Below, piece after piece: positions 6,384 to 12,329 of a stretch of 14,395 nt of DNA. A program made the position numbers and the translations under genes. This DNA is from Rhodothermaceae bacterium (GTDB taxonomy: Bacteria; Bacteroidota; Rhodothermia; Rhodothermales; Rubricoccaceae). Every line of letters begins with the position of its first letter. The first letter of the stretch is position 1. The notes below the pieces were generated by a model. That model made no database searches and was not told where the DNA came from. It saw nothing but the letters and a program-made list of their open reading frames with translations. The stretch is from the NCBI GenBank assembly GCA_013003465.1, contig JABDIZ010000411.1:1-14395 (forward strand). The letters are read 5' to 3'.

Positions 6384-6558
6384 CGCACCGCCTTCAATTT
6401 TCTGTGGACAGCAGGTCGAGGCCTGCCGCCCGATGGGACCACACCGGGCCGCACCCATCCGGGTGTTTCGCATGCACCCGCGCAGTATCATGATTGGATT
6501 CCGTTCCTTAGTCAGTATCCCACGCTGCTGAAGTAGTCGCCCGGCAGCGCTCCATCCT

Positions 6559-7341
6559 ATGATCCTCGAACGCCTACGCCGCGCGGTCAGAGAGCAGAAC
6601 TGGTTCGCCGTCGTGCTGGAGGTCATCATCGTCATCGTGGGTGTAGTCATCGGTTTCCAAATCACCGCCTAGGGCCAGGCCCAGAGCGACGCGGCCCGCG
6701 AGCAGACCTACCTCCGGCAACTCGCGGCTGACCTCGCCGAGACCGAACGGCTTATCACGAAGGAGGATTCCGTCCGGTTCGCCCTCACTATCCCATCGGC
6801 CCGTCGCCTCCTCCGCTCGTTCGGTCACGACCCCAAGCCCCCCGCCGACTCGGTCCTAGCGTGGTTTCCCAACGCGTGGCGCTACGGGTTCCTCCGCCCC
6901 GTCCTCGGCACGGCGAATGCGCTGGTCTCATCGGGCAACGTGGACCTCATCCGCGACGATTCGCTCCGCTCGGCCCTCATCACCTACCTCGACCTGAACG
7001 GGGAACTGGTTGAGAAGCAACGCACCGAGGGGGCCATCGCAGAGGCCGCCGGTCAGCGCATCGCCCGGCGTGTCGACATCTCCGAGTGGCTGTTCGCCAC
7101 ACTCCCCGACAGCGCCCGGGAGGCCCGCTCTCGACTCCCCGACGACGTGGGCATCTACCCGACCGGCGACTGGTCCCCGCCGATCCCGCTGGACGCCGAG
7201 GCGTTCTACGCGGACCCGACGATGTACGCGAGCGCGTGGTCGCTCGCGCTCGTGGTGGGGCAGATCGAGAACACGCACCGTGACATGCGCGAGAGCGCCG
7301 CCGCACTCCGTGAGCGGATCGAAGCCGAGTTAGACCGATAA
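6559..7341 (+). pseudogene. DUF6090-like membrane-anchored protein, interrupted by in-frame TAG
   Basis: Read from the ATG at 6559, the frame gives MILERLRRAVREQNWF, one membrane helix (about residues 17-35, VVLEVIIVIVGVVIGFQ), then a TAG at codon 38 (6670-6672). It continues without further stops for 222 codons to a TAA at 7339-7341. The N-terminus (charged start, hydrophobic EVIIVIVGVVIGFQI, then an acidic/Gln-rich helix) is the pattern of Bacteroidota DUF6090-type proteins, which usually have Trp soon after the helix; TGG to TAG explains the stop. The continuation (EQTYLRQLAADLAETERLI, NALVSSGNVDLI) fits the same family and reaches its usual length of about 250-260. Function is unknown. 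Alternatives are a sequencing error, a genuine nonsense allele, or readthrough. A GTG-initiated fragment (6940-7341) would lack the membrane anchor and is unlikely to be the native product. Confidence 0.7.
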
Positions 7342-7368
7342 CTGAAGCGCCCGGCCCGCGGTTGCACG

Positions 7369-7394
7369 CCTCCGCGTTGGAGGGAACGCGGAGG
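7369..7394 (+). terminator. Perfect 10-bp hairpin after the DUF6090-like gene
   Basis: CCTCCGCGTT (7369-7378) and AACGCGGAGG (7385-7394) pair perfectly around a GGAGGG loop, 27 nt past the TAA. The stem is strong, but ACTTACG rather than T's follows. Its core recurs at 8172-8197. Confidence 0.5.
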
Positions 7395-7499
7395 ACTTAC
7401 GTCAGGGTCTAGTAGATTCCCCTTGCTATCCTCATTCGTCCGGTGGTGCTGTGCCCGACAGTCCGCTGTGTGTCTTCCGTTCACTGTCTCCTGTCTACC

Positions 7500-8162
7500 G
7501 TGCACATCACCCTTCCCTCCGGCGAGACCGTTCGCCCTGGCAAGCTTCTATGCATCGGCCGCAACTATGCCGCGCACGTCCGCGAGATGGGGGACGTGGC
7601 CGACCTGCCTGCCGAACCGGTCGTTTTCCTCAAGCCGTCCACTGCACTGCTGCCGAGCGGCGGCACGGTCGCCCTCCCGCGCCAGTCGGCGGACGTACAC
7701 CACGAATTGGAACTCGTTGCCGTGATCGGGACAGGCGGGCGGCACATCGCTGAGGCCGATGCGCTCGGCCATGTGGCCGCCTACGCGCTCGGTCTCGACC
7801 TGACGGCGCGCGACCTCCAGGCTAGGGCCAAAGCCAACAAAGGGCCGTGGAGCGTCGCCAAAGGGTTCGACACGTTTGCACCACTCGGCCCGCTCACGCC
7901 CGCCGAGCAGGTCGGTGATCCGCAGGCGCTGACCATCACGCTGACCATCAACGGCGAGGTCCGGCAGCAGGGCACGACCGACCACATGATCTTCCCCGTG
8001 GCGCGGCTCGTCAGCTACCTGTCGAGCGTGTTCACGCTGGAGCCGGGCGACCTGATCTACACGGGCACACCCGAGGGCGTCGGCCCGCTTCACGACGGCG
8101 ACCGGCTGGAGGCGACGGGTACGGGGCTGGAGCCGCTGGTCGTCACGGTGCAGGCAGCGTAG
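7500..8162 (+). CDS. Fumarylacetoacetate hydrolase (FAH) family enzyme, acylpyruvase-like
   Basis: The 220-residue protein is a single FAH-fold domain. KLLCIGRNYAAHVREMG opens the domain. HHELELV supplies the first two acidic metal ligands (E69, E71) and GLDLTARD the third (D100). KGFDTFAPLGPL, INGEVRQQGTTDHMIF and GDLIYTGTPEGVGPL complete the signature. The compact size and the GRNYAAH and WSVAKGFDTFAPLGP motifs resemble FAHD1/YcgM-type acylpyruvases (acylpyruvate hydrolase or oxaloacetate decarboxylase, Mg-dependent) rather than true fumarylacetoacetase; substrate is not decidable from sequence. I chose the GTG at 7500 (VHITLPSG); the GTG at 7443 would add 19 residues with no family resemblance. 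The stop is TAG. It stands alone, between two hairpins. Confidence 0.85.
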   Translation: MHITLPSGETVRPGKLLCIGRNYAAHVREMGDVADLPAEPVVFLKPSTALLPSGGTVALPRQSADVHHELELVAVIGTGGRHIAEADALGHVAAYALGLDLTARDLQARAKANKGPWSVAKGFDTFAPLGPLTPAEQVGDPQALTITLTINGEVRQQGTTDHMIFPVARLVSYLSSVFTLEPGDLIYTGTPEGVGPLHDGDRLEATGTGLEPLVVTVQAA

Positions 8163-8171
8163 GCAAATACC

Positions 8172-8191
8172 AACGCGAGGGGCTCCGCGTT
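8172..8191 (+). terminator. Short hairpin between FAH-family and DUF5686-like genes
   Basis: AACGCG (8172-8177) and CGCGTT (8186-8191) form a 6-bp stem with an 8-nt loop. It is followed directly by AGGAGG, the ribosome-binding site of the next gene, so it could also affect translation. Confidence 0.35.
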
Positions 8192-8197
8192 AGGAGG
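8192..8197 (+). promoter_or_regulatory. Shine-Dalgarno site fixing the GTG start at 8203
   Basis: AGGAGG lies 5 nt before the GTG at 8203. It is the clearest ribosome-binding site in the window and supports the GTG start. Confidence 0.7.
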
Positions 8198-8202
8198 CCA
8201 TC

Positions 8203-9495
8203 GTGCCCTTCGCCCTCCGCTCTGTGCGCCTGCTCGTCGCGTTCCTCGTCTCCGCTCTCTGGATCGCCGGTCCTGCTGCACACGCCCAGGTGCTCGAAGG
8301 GCGCATCACCGATGCGGAGACGACGCTCCCGCTGGCGGGCGCGACGGCGCAAGAGGAGGGGGGCGAAGGCGTCGTGGCCGATGCCGCGGGGCGCTTTCGC
8401 CTGCAACTCGCCTCGCTCCCGACCACGGTCGTCGTGCGCTTCGTCGGGTACGAGCCCGACACGCTGCGGCTTCGCCGGACGGATGCGTTCAATGGCGTCA
8501 TCCGGCGCGCGATAGCCCTCCAGCCCGTCGCGACGCCGCTCGATGACGTGACGGTGACGGATGAGAATCCGGCGGTCAACATCCTGCGGCGGGTGCTCGC
8601 CCGCAAGGCCGAACTCAAGCCGCGCGTGGTGGCCTACGCGGCCGAGGGCTACGGCCGCTTCGTGCTCGAACGGTGGGGCCTCGGCGAGACGTTCGGCACG
8701 CCGGTGCGCCTGACCGAAGCCCTCTCCAACGTGTACTGGCGCTGGCCCGGCGGCGGGCGCGAGGAGGTCGTCGCGCGGCGGCGCATCCCCGAAGGCGGCC
8801 CCTTCCGCTACGCCGCCCTTGACGCCGTCCCGGACTTCTTCTTCGACGACACCGTTGTGCTGGACGACGTGCGCTACCTCACCCCCACGCACCCCGACGC
8901 GGTCGCGCTCTACGACGTGCGCCTCGGCGAGATCACCGAAGCCGACGGCCTCCGCTTTTTCGATATCGCCCTCGCGCCGCGCCGGGGCGGCGTCACCGGA
9001 TTTCGCGGGCGCATCCGCGTGGTGGACAGCCTGTTCGTCATCGCCGAGGCAGAACTGCGTCCAGATCGACTCCCGCGCCGGTCGATGGTCACCGACTTCG
9101 AGGCGAGCTACCGCGTCACGTTCTCGCCGGTGTCCGATGGGATCTGGCTCCCAGAACGGTTCGAGCGGGAGGGTCGCGTGCAGGTTGGCACGGCGGGCGT
9201 GCGGATTCCGACGGTGCACTTTCGTCAGACGACGCTAATCACGAACCGGCAACTCGGCCTCAGCGGCCCGTCGATGCTGTGGGCGACAGAGGACCGCTAC
9301 TACAGCCCAGCAGGCGTCTACGGCGGGCGGGAGGTCCACCTGCCCTTCCGGGATCAGTGGCCGCTGGACGAGGCCGTCGCGCAGATCGAGCCCACATTCG
9401 GGCGCTACGAACTGAAGGACCTGTTCTGGCGCGAGGGCATCCTGCGCCGCTACGTGCCCATCCCCATCGAGGGGCGCGACGACGCCACGCGGTGA
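8203..9495 (+). CDS. Exported protein with carboxypeptidase-regulatory-like domain and DUF5686-type region
   Basis: The 430-residue protein has a Sec signal peptide (about 1-28, cleavage likely after AHA). A carboxypeptidase-D-regulatory-like beta sandwich follows (about 30-92: VLEGRITDAETTLPLAGA, GRFRLQL, VVVRFVGYEPDTLRL). The next segment, NPAVNILRRVLARKAELKP with AAEGYGRFVLER, matches the start of DUF5686 proteins of Bacteroidota; this runs to about residue 350. Family members are envelope proteins of unknown function, often 700-850 residues with a C-terminal outer-membrane barrel. This one ends soon after the soluble region, so it may be periplasmic or peripheral. The GTG start is supported by AGGAGG. 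The stop is TGA. The next gene begins 36 bp later, so the two may be co-transcribed. Confidence 0.78.
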   Translation: MPFALRSVRLLVAFLVSALWIAGPAAHAQVLEGRITDAETTLPLAGATAQEEGGEGVVADAAGRFRLQLASLPTTVVVRFVGYEPDTLRLRRTDAFNGVIRRAIALQPVATPLDDVTVTDENPAVNILRRVLARKAELKPRVVAYAAEGYGRFVLERWGLGETFGTPVRLTEALSNVYWRWPGGGREEVVARRRIPEGGPFRYAALDAVPDFFFDDTVVLDDVRYLTPTHPDAVALYDVRLGEITEADGLRFFDIALAPRRGGVTGFRGRIRVVDSLFVIAEAELRPDRLPRRSMVTDFEASYRVTFSPVSDGIWLPERFEREGRVQVGTAGVRIPTVHFRQTTLITNRQLGLSGPSMLWATEDRYYSPAGVYGGREVHLPFRDQWPLDEAVAQIEPTFGRYELKDLFWREGILRRYVPIPIEGRDDATR

Positions 9496-9519
9496 CGGGC
9501 CGGTGTCGGTGTTGTGGCG

Positions 9520-9527
9520 TAGGTTTG
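9520..9527 (+). promoter_or_regulatory. Perfect TAnnTTTG -7 motif just before the membrane protein start
   Basis: TAGGTTTG ends 4 nt before the ATG at 9532. It matches the Bacteroidota -7 consensus exactly, but no TTG is found at the -33 position. If used, the mRNA would be leaderless or nearly so. Confidence 0.22.
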
Positions 9528-9531
9528 TAGC

Positions 9532-9906
9532 ATGACACCGCAGACCATCGCCCGGATTTTCTTTCTGATCGGTTGCCTCGGGCTGCCGTTCGCCCTGTTT
9601 GGCCTGTATGTCTTCGGGGGGCTCTTCGTGGCGAACCCATCGGCCGACACCTTCGTCAACGTCGGGGTGTTCGTGCTCGTGATGGTGGCGGGCATCTTCC
9701 TGTTCGTGGGCTACCTGCGGCGCATGCGAGGACGGCCCTTCCGGCTCAGTCCGGTGCTGCTCTGGCAGGCTACCATCGTCTACAACACCGTCGGGCTCAT
9801 CGCGTCGGTGCTGCTCTACTGGCCTTTTGCGCTGTTTTATCTCGCGCTGATCGCGCTCGCTACGGTGGCCTACCGCGCCGAAGTCGCTGCCCAACCCACG
9901 GCTTGA
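9532..9906 (+). CDS. Four-helix integral membrane protein of unknown function
   Basis: The 124-residue protein has four hydrophobic segments: about residues 6-29 (ARIFFLIGCLGLPFALFGLY), 42-60 (VNVGVFVLVMVAGIFLFVGY), 77-95 and 97-115. A basic loop, LRRMRGRPFR, lies between helices 2 and 3 and is probably cytoplasmic by the positive-inside rule. I recognise no family. The ATG at 9532 is the only good start. Its TGA overlaps the next gene's ATG (TGATG at 9904-9908), so translation of the two is probably coupled. Confidence 0.75.
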   Translation: MTPQTIARIFFLIGCLGLPFALFGLYVFGGLFVANPSADTFVNVGVFVLVMVAGIFLFVGYLRRMRGRPFRLSPVLLWQATIVYNTVGLIASVLLYWPFALFYLALIALATVAYRAEVAAQPTA

Positions 9907-10265
9907 TGCACCTCGACACGTTCCGCGACCTCTGCCTCGCCAAGCCCGGCGCGACCGAAGGGCTGCCCTTTGGGCCGGACGTGCTCGTGTTCAAGGCGGT
10001 TAAGATGTTCGCCCTCGTCAACCTGGACGGTCCGCCGTTCCGTGTCAACCTCAAGTGCGATCCCGAGCGGGCCGTGGATTTGCGCGAGCGCTACGAGGGC
10101 ATCATACCGGGCTACCACATGAACAAGCAGCACTGGAACACCGTCGCGCTGGCCGAAGATGTGCCCGGCGAGCTCATCCGCGAACTCCTGGACCATTCAT
10201 ACGAACTGATCGTGGCCAGTCTCAAGAAGGCTGACCGGGAAAGACTCGAAGCGTTGGGGAGGTAG
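9906..10265 (+). CDS. MmcQ/YjbR family protein
   Basis: The 119-residue protein shows the MmcQ/YjbR pattern over its whole length: LCLAKPGATEGLPFGPDVLVFKAVKMFALV, FRVNLKCDPERAVDLRERY, IIPGYHMNKQHWNTVAL, then DHSYELIVASL near the end. These small cytoplasmic proteins have a CyaY-like double-wing fold and are annotated as DNA-binding from structure; their physiological role is poorly known. The start is the ATG overlapping the previous stop. The stop is TAG. Homology begins at MHLDTFRDLCLAKPG, which fixes the start. Confidence 0.9.
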   Translation: MHLDTFRDLCLAKPGATEGLPFGPDVLVFKAVKMFALVNLDGPPFRVNLKCDPERAVDLRERYEGIIPGYHMNKQHWNTVALAEDVPGELIRELLDHSYELIVASLKKADRERLEALGR

Positions 10266-10337
10266 GAGCGTGAACCTGTGAGGCGAGGAGGGGTTGAACG
10301 CCTACGTCACGTTGCTCACCCACCCGCCCGTCTTTCC

Positions 10338-10976
10338 ATGCTCGCCCGTCTCACTCTCGGCTGCGTCCTCGCTGGCAGCCTGTTGCTCTCCGCTTGCGCC
10401 GAGGATACCTCGGTCGATCCGCCTCCCGCCCCCGAAGCCGAGCCCATCGAAGAAGAGGCGCCCGAAGAAGCCCCTGAGGCCAGCGCGCTCATTCGTCCGC
10501 TGGACGACTCCGGTGTCGAAGGCCTCATCACCTTCCAAACCACCAACGGCGGTGTACAAGTGACGTACGCCCTGGCAGGGCTCACGCCCGGCGCGCACGG
10601 CTTTCACGTCCACGAGAACGGCGACTGCGACCCCGGCGACGACGGTACGCCGGGTGGCGCTGCAGGCGGTCACTTCGCGCCGCAGGAAGACCCACACGGT
10701 GCTCCGTCCGCTGAGGCGGGCCAGCGCCACGTCGGCGATTTTGGCAACATTGAGGCCGGGGCCGATGGCCGCGCCTCGGGCACGTTCGTGGACGCGCTCA
10801 TCGCCTTTGAGGGCGACAACAGCATCATCGACAGGGCGGTCGTGGTACACGCCGAGGCCGACGACCTGGAGAGCCAGCCCAGCGGCAATGCCGGGGCACG
10901 TGTCGGCTGCGGAGTCGTCCGTTCGATGGCGAGCATGCAGCAGAACCTCCCGCCAGGCCATCCGCCGATCAACTGA
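10338..10976 (+). CDS. Cu/Zn superoxide dismutase, predicted lipoprotein
   Basis: The 212-residue protein has a type II signal peptide with lipobox LSAC (lipidation at C20) and a Pro/Glu/Ala-rich linker (about 21-50). A SodC domain follows. HGFHVHENGDC gives Cu ligands H90 and H92. GGHFAP gives the bridging H112, and DPHG (H120), RHVGD (H131) and D134 complete the Zn site. VVVHAEADD gives the last Cu ligand, H171. C97 and C191 can form the conserved disulfide, and GARVGCG carries the active-site Arg (R188). All catalytic residues are present, so it should be an active envelope dismutase that removes periplasmic superoxide. I chose the ATG at 10338 because it starts the signal peptide; a GTG at 10278 would add 20 unsuited residues. 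The convergent lipoprotein gene ends 5 bp away. Confidence 0.93.
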   Translation: MLARLTLGCVLAGSLLLSACAEDTSVDPPPAPEAEPIEEEAPEEAPEASALIRPLDDSGVEGLITFQTTNGGVQVTYALAGLTPGAHGFHVHENGDCDPGDDGTPGGAAGGHFAPQEDPHGAPSAEAGQRHVGDFGNIEAGADGRASGTFVDALIAFEGDNSIIDRAVVVHAEADDLESQPSGNAGARVGCGVVRSMASMQQNLPPGHPPIN

Positions 10977-10981
10977 GGAGC

Positions 10982-11539
10982 CTACGGTATGCAGACCAGC
11001 GGGGCCAGCGTGCCGCCTTCGTCGGTCGGATCGGCACGGCGCTCGTCGCGCACGCAGCGCTCGGTGCCTGGACAGTCGTCGTCATCCGAACAGCTGGCGG
11101 GTAGCTCGATAACGAACGAGCGTACCTCCGATTCGGTATAGGCGGGGTCGGTGCCCTCGGGAAGCGCATATTCTACGAACCACTGGTAGAACACCCGGTC
11201 GCCTACGTCGAAGACGACGGGCGTGGGATTTCCGCCGAGCGGAAAATCGAAGGTGCACGTGCGCACAGAGCCGCTCTCTTCGCAGAGGTCCGTCACGTCG
11301 GTAGCACTCGTCGTCGTGAGCAGCGAGTCGTCGTTGAGGGCGTAACGGAGGAAGACCTCGGAGTTGACCCAGCCGTGCACGTCGGCCGTGGCGGTCGTCT
11401 GCTTCGGGTGGTAGTCCGTGGTTGAGGAGGGTGGACCGTCTAGAGCCGTGAACTCGGGCAGTTGGAGGTTCTCGGCGAGGTCCGGGTTGTTGCACCCGAT
11501 TCCGAGCACGAGGAGGAGGGCGAGGAGGAAAGAGCGCAT
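10982..11539 (-). CDS. Predicted lipoprotein of unknown function with Cys-rich C-terminus
   Basis: The 185-residue protein has a type II signal peptide ending in the lipobox LGIGC (C16). Its body is probably beta-rich: VHGWVNSEVFLRYAL, TFDFPLGGN and DRVFYQWFVEYAL suggest an immunoglobulin-like sandwich. The C-terminus has CSDDDDCPGTERCV and a final CIP, a Cys/Asp-rich motif like the short disulfide-linked or calcium-binding tails of some secreted bacterial proteins. I recognise no family. The start is the ATG at 11539, directly at the signal peptide. It converges on the superoxide dismutase gene with 5 bp between stops and no clear terminator, so the two transcripts probably overlap. It is divergent from the lipoprotein gene at 11691. 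Confidence 0.72.
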   Translation of the reverse strand: MRSFLLALLLVLGIGCNNPDLAENLQLPEFTALDGPPSSTTDYHPKQTTATADVHGWVNSEVFLRYALNDDSLLTTTSATDVTDLCEESGSVRTCTFDFPLGGNPTPVVFDVGDRVFYQWFVEYALPEGTDPAYTESEVRSFVIELPASCSDDDDCPGTERCVRDERRADPTDEGGTLAPLVCIP

Positions 11540-11604
11540 GGGGCTGTCGGTCTGATTCAGGGGGCTCTATCTCCTCTATCGCAGAACCGCCGGGCTGCGG
11601 ATCA

Positions 11605-11637
11605 CGATCCGGCCGGATCGCCGCGTGGCTGCCACGC
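11605..11637. repeat. Two adjacent perfect palindromes in a divergent intergenic region
   Basis: CGATCCGGCCGGATCG (11605-11620) is a 16-bp perfect palindrome. Three bases later GCGTGGC-T-GCCACGC (11623-11637) is a second dyad with 7-bp arms. Both lie between the divergent lipoprotein genes starting at 11539 and 11691, where shared operators would be expected. Confidence 0.5.
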
Positions 11638-11690
11638 CGTCGGCAGCAGGCACGTGTAGTTTAGAGGACTCCACGAACCGCTACCGGCTA

Positions 11691-12329
11691 ATGCGTTTCG
11701 CGCCCTTTCTGTTCATCCTCGTGCTCCTGATGGCCTGTCCGGCCCCCGAGGAGCCGCTGCCCACCGGGCCGCCCATCGCGGTGGACTATGCGGCGGCGTG
11801 TGATTCCACGAATCACCAGCGTCTCGTCACTGTGGAGGGGTACCTGAACCTGTTTCCGCGCCTGCTCTCCTGCTACCCCGACGAGGAAGCCCGGAGTGGG
11901 CGCTCCTGCCAGGTCAAGTTGATGCCCGCCGTCGATGCCCCGTCGGAAACGGTCGAGCAGGAGCGCGATTACCCGACGCTGTTCATCGACGACGGGCATC
12001 GCCCGAACGAGGCACGCTCGCGCGGCTACGGCTTCGGGCCGCCGTTGAAGGTCTTCACCGCCGACAGCACCGAGATCGACCCGTACGACCGTGTGCGCGT
12101 GACCGGGCGGTTCAGCGTCCGTGATCGCATCGGTGGCGATGGGCTGCAATGCACGATGGACGTGGATCAGATCGAGGTAGCTGTGCGTGCAGTGGTCTCG
12201 TGGGCGGATGAACGCGAGGCGGATCGCCAGGCCCTACGGGCGCGCATCGATTCCTCGCAGGCGGCGTACGACTCGCTCCGTGCGGTCCACGGCCACGACG
12301 AGGACAACGCAGACAGCAGCGATGGGTGA
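11691..12329 (+). CDS. Predicted lipoprotein of unknown function, overlapping mutS
   Basis: The 212-residue protein has a short type II signal peptide with lipobox LLMAC (C16). The middle region has alternating beta-type segments (LVTVEGYLNL, DRVRVTGRFSVR, QCTMDVDQIEVAV) that resemble an OB-fold, but this is weak. The last 40 residues look helical and polar (ADEREADRQALRARIDSSQA) and end in an acidic tail. Several Cys (LLSCYP, RSCQVK, LQCTM) suggest disulfides. I recognise no family. The ATG at 11691 is chosen because it starts the signal peptide. Its TGA at 12327-12329 lies within the beginning of mutS (ATGGGTGA), so the two genes share an operon and translation is probably coupled. The functional link of an envelope lipoprotein to mismatch repair is not obvious. 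Confidence 0.72.
   Translation: MRFAPFLFILVLLMACPAPEEPLPTGPPIAVDYAAACDSTNHQRLVTVEGYLNLFPRLLSCYPDEEARSGRSCQVKLMPAVDAPSETVEQERDYPTLFIDDGHRPNEARSRGYGFGPPLKVFTADSTEIDPYDRVRVTGRFSVRDRIGGDGLQCTMDVDQIEVAVRAVVSWADEREADRQALRARIDSSQAAYDSLRAVHGHDEDNADSSDG

Noticed and set aside
6940..7341. GTG-initiated 133-residue protein as an independent gene
   Set aside because: The upstream codons continue the same family pattern back to 6559, so this is the downstream part of the interrupted gene.
8143..9219. Minus-strand open frame of 358 codons opposite the DUF5686-like gene
   Set aside because: It is rich in Arg, His, Glu and Gly with no domain, and lies opposite a gene with a signal peptide and Shine-Dalgarno site.
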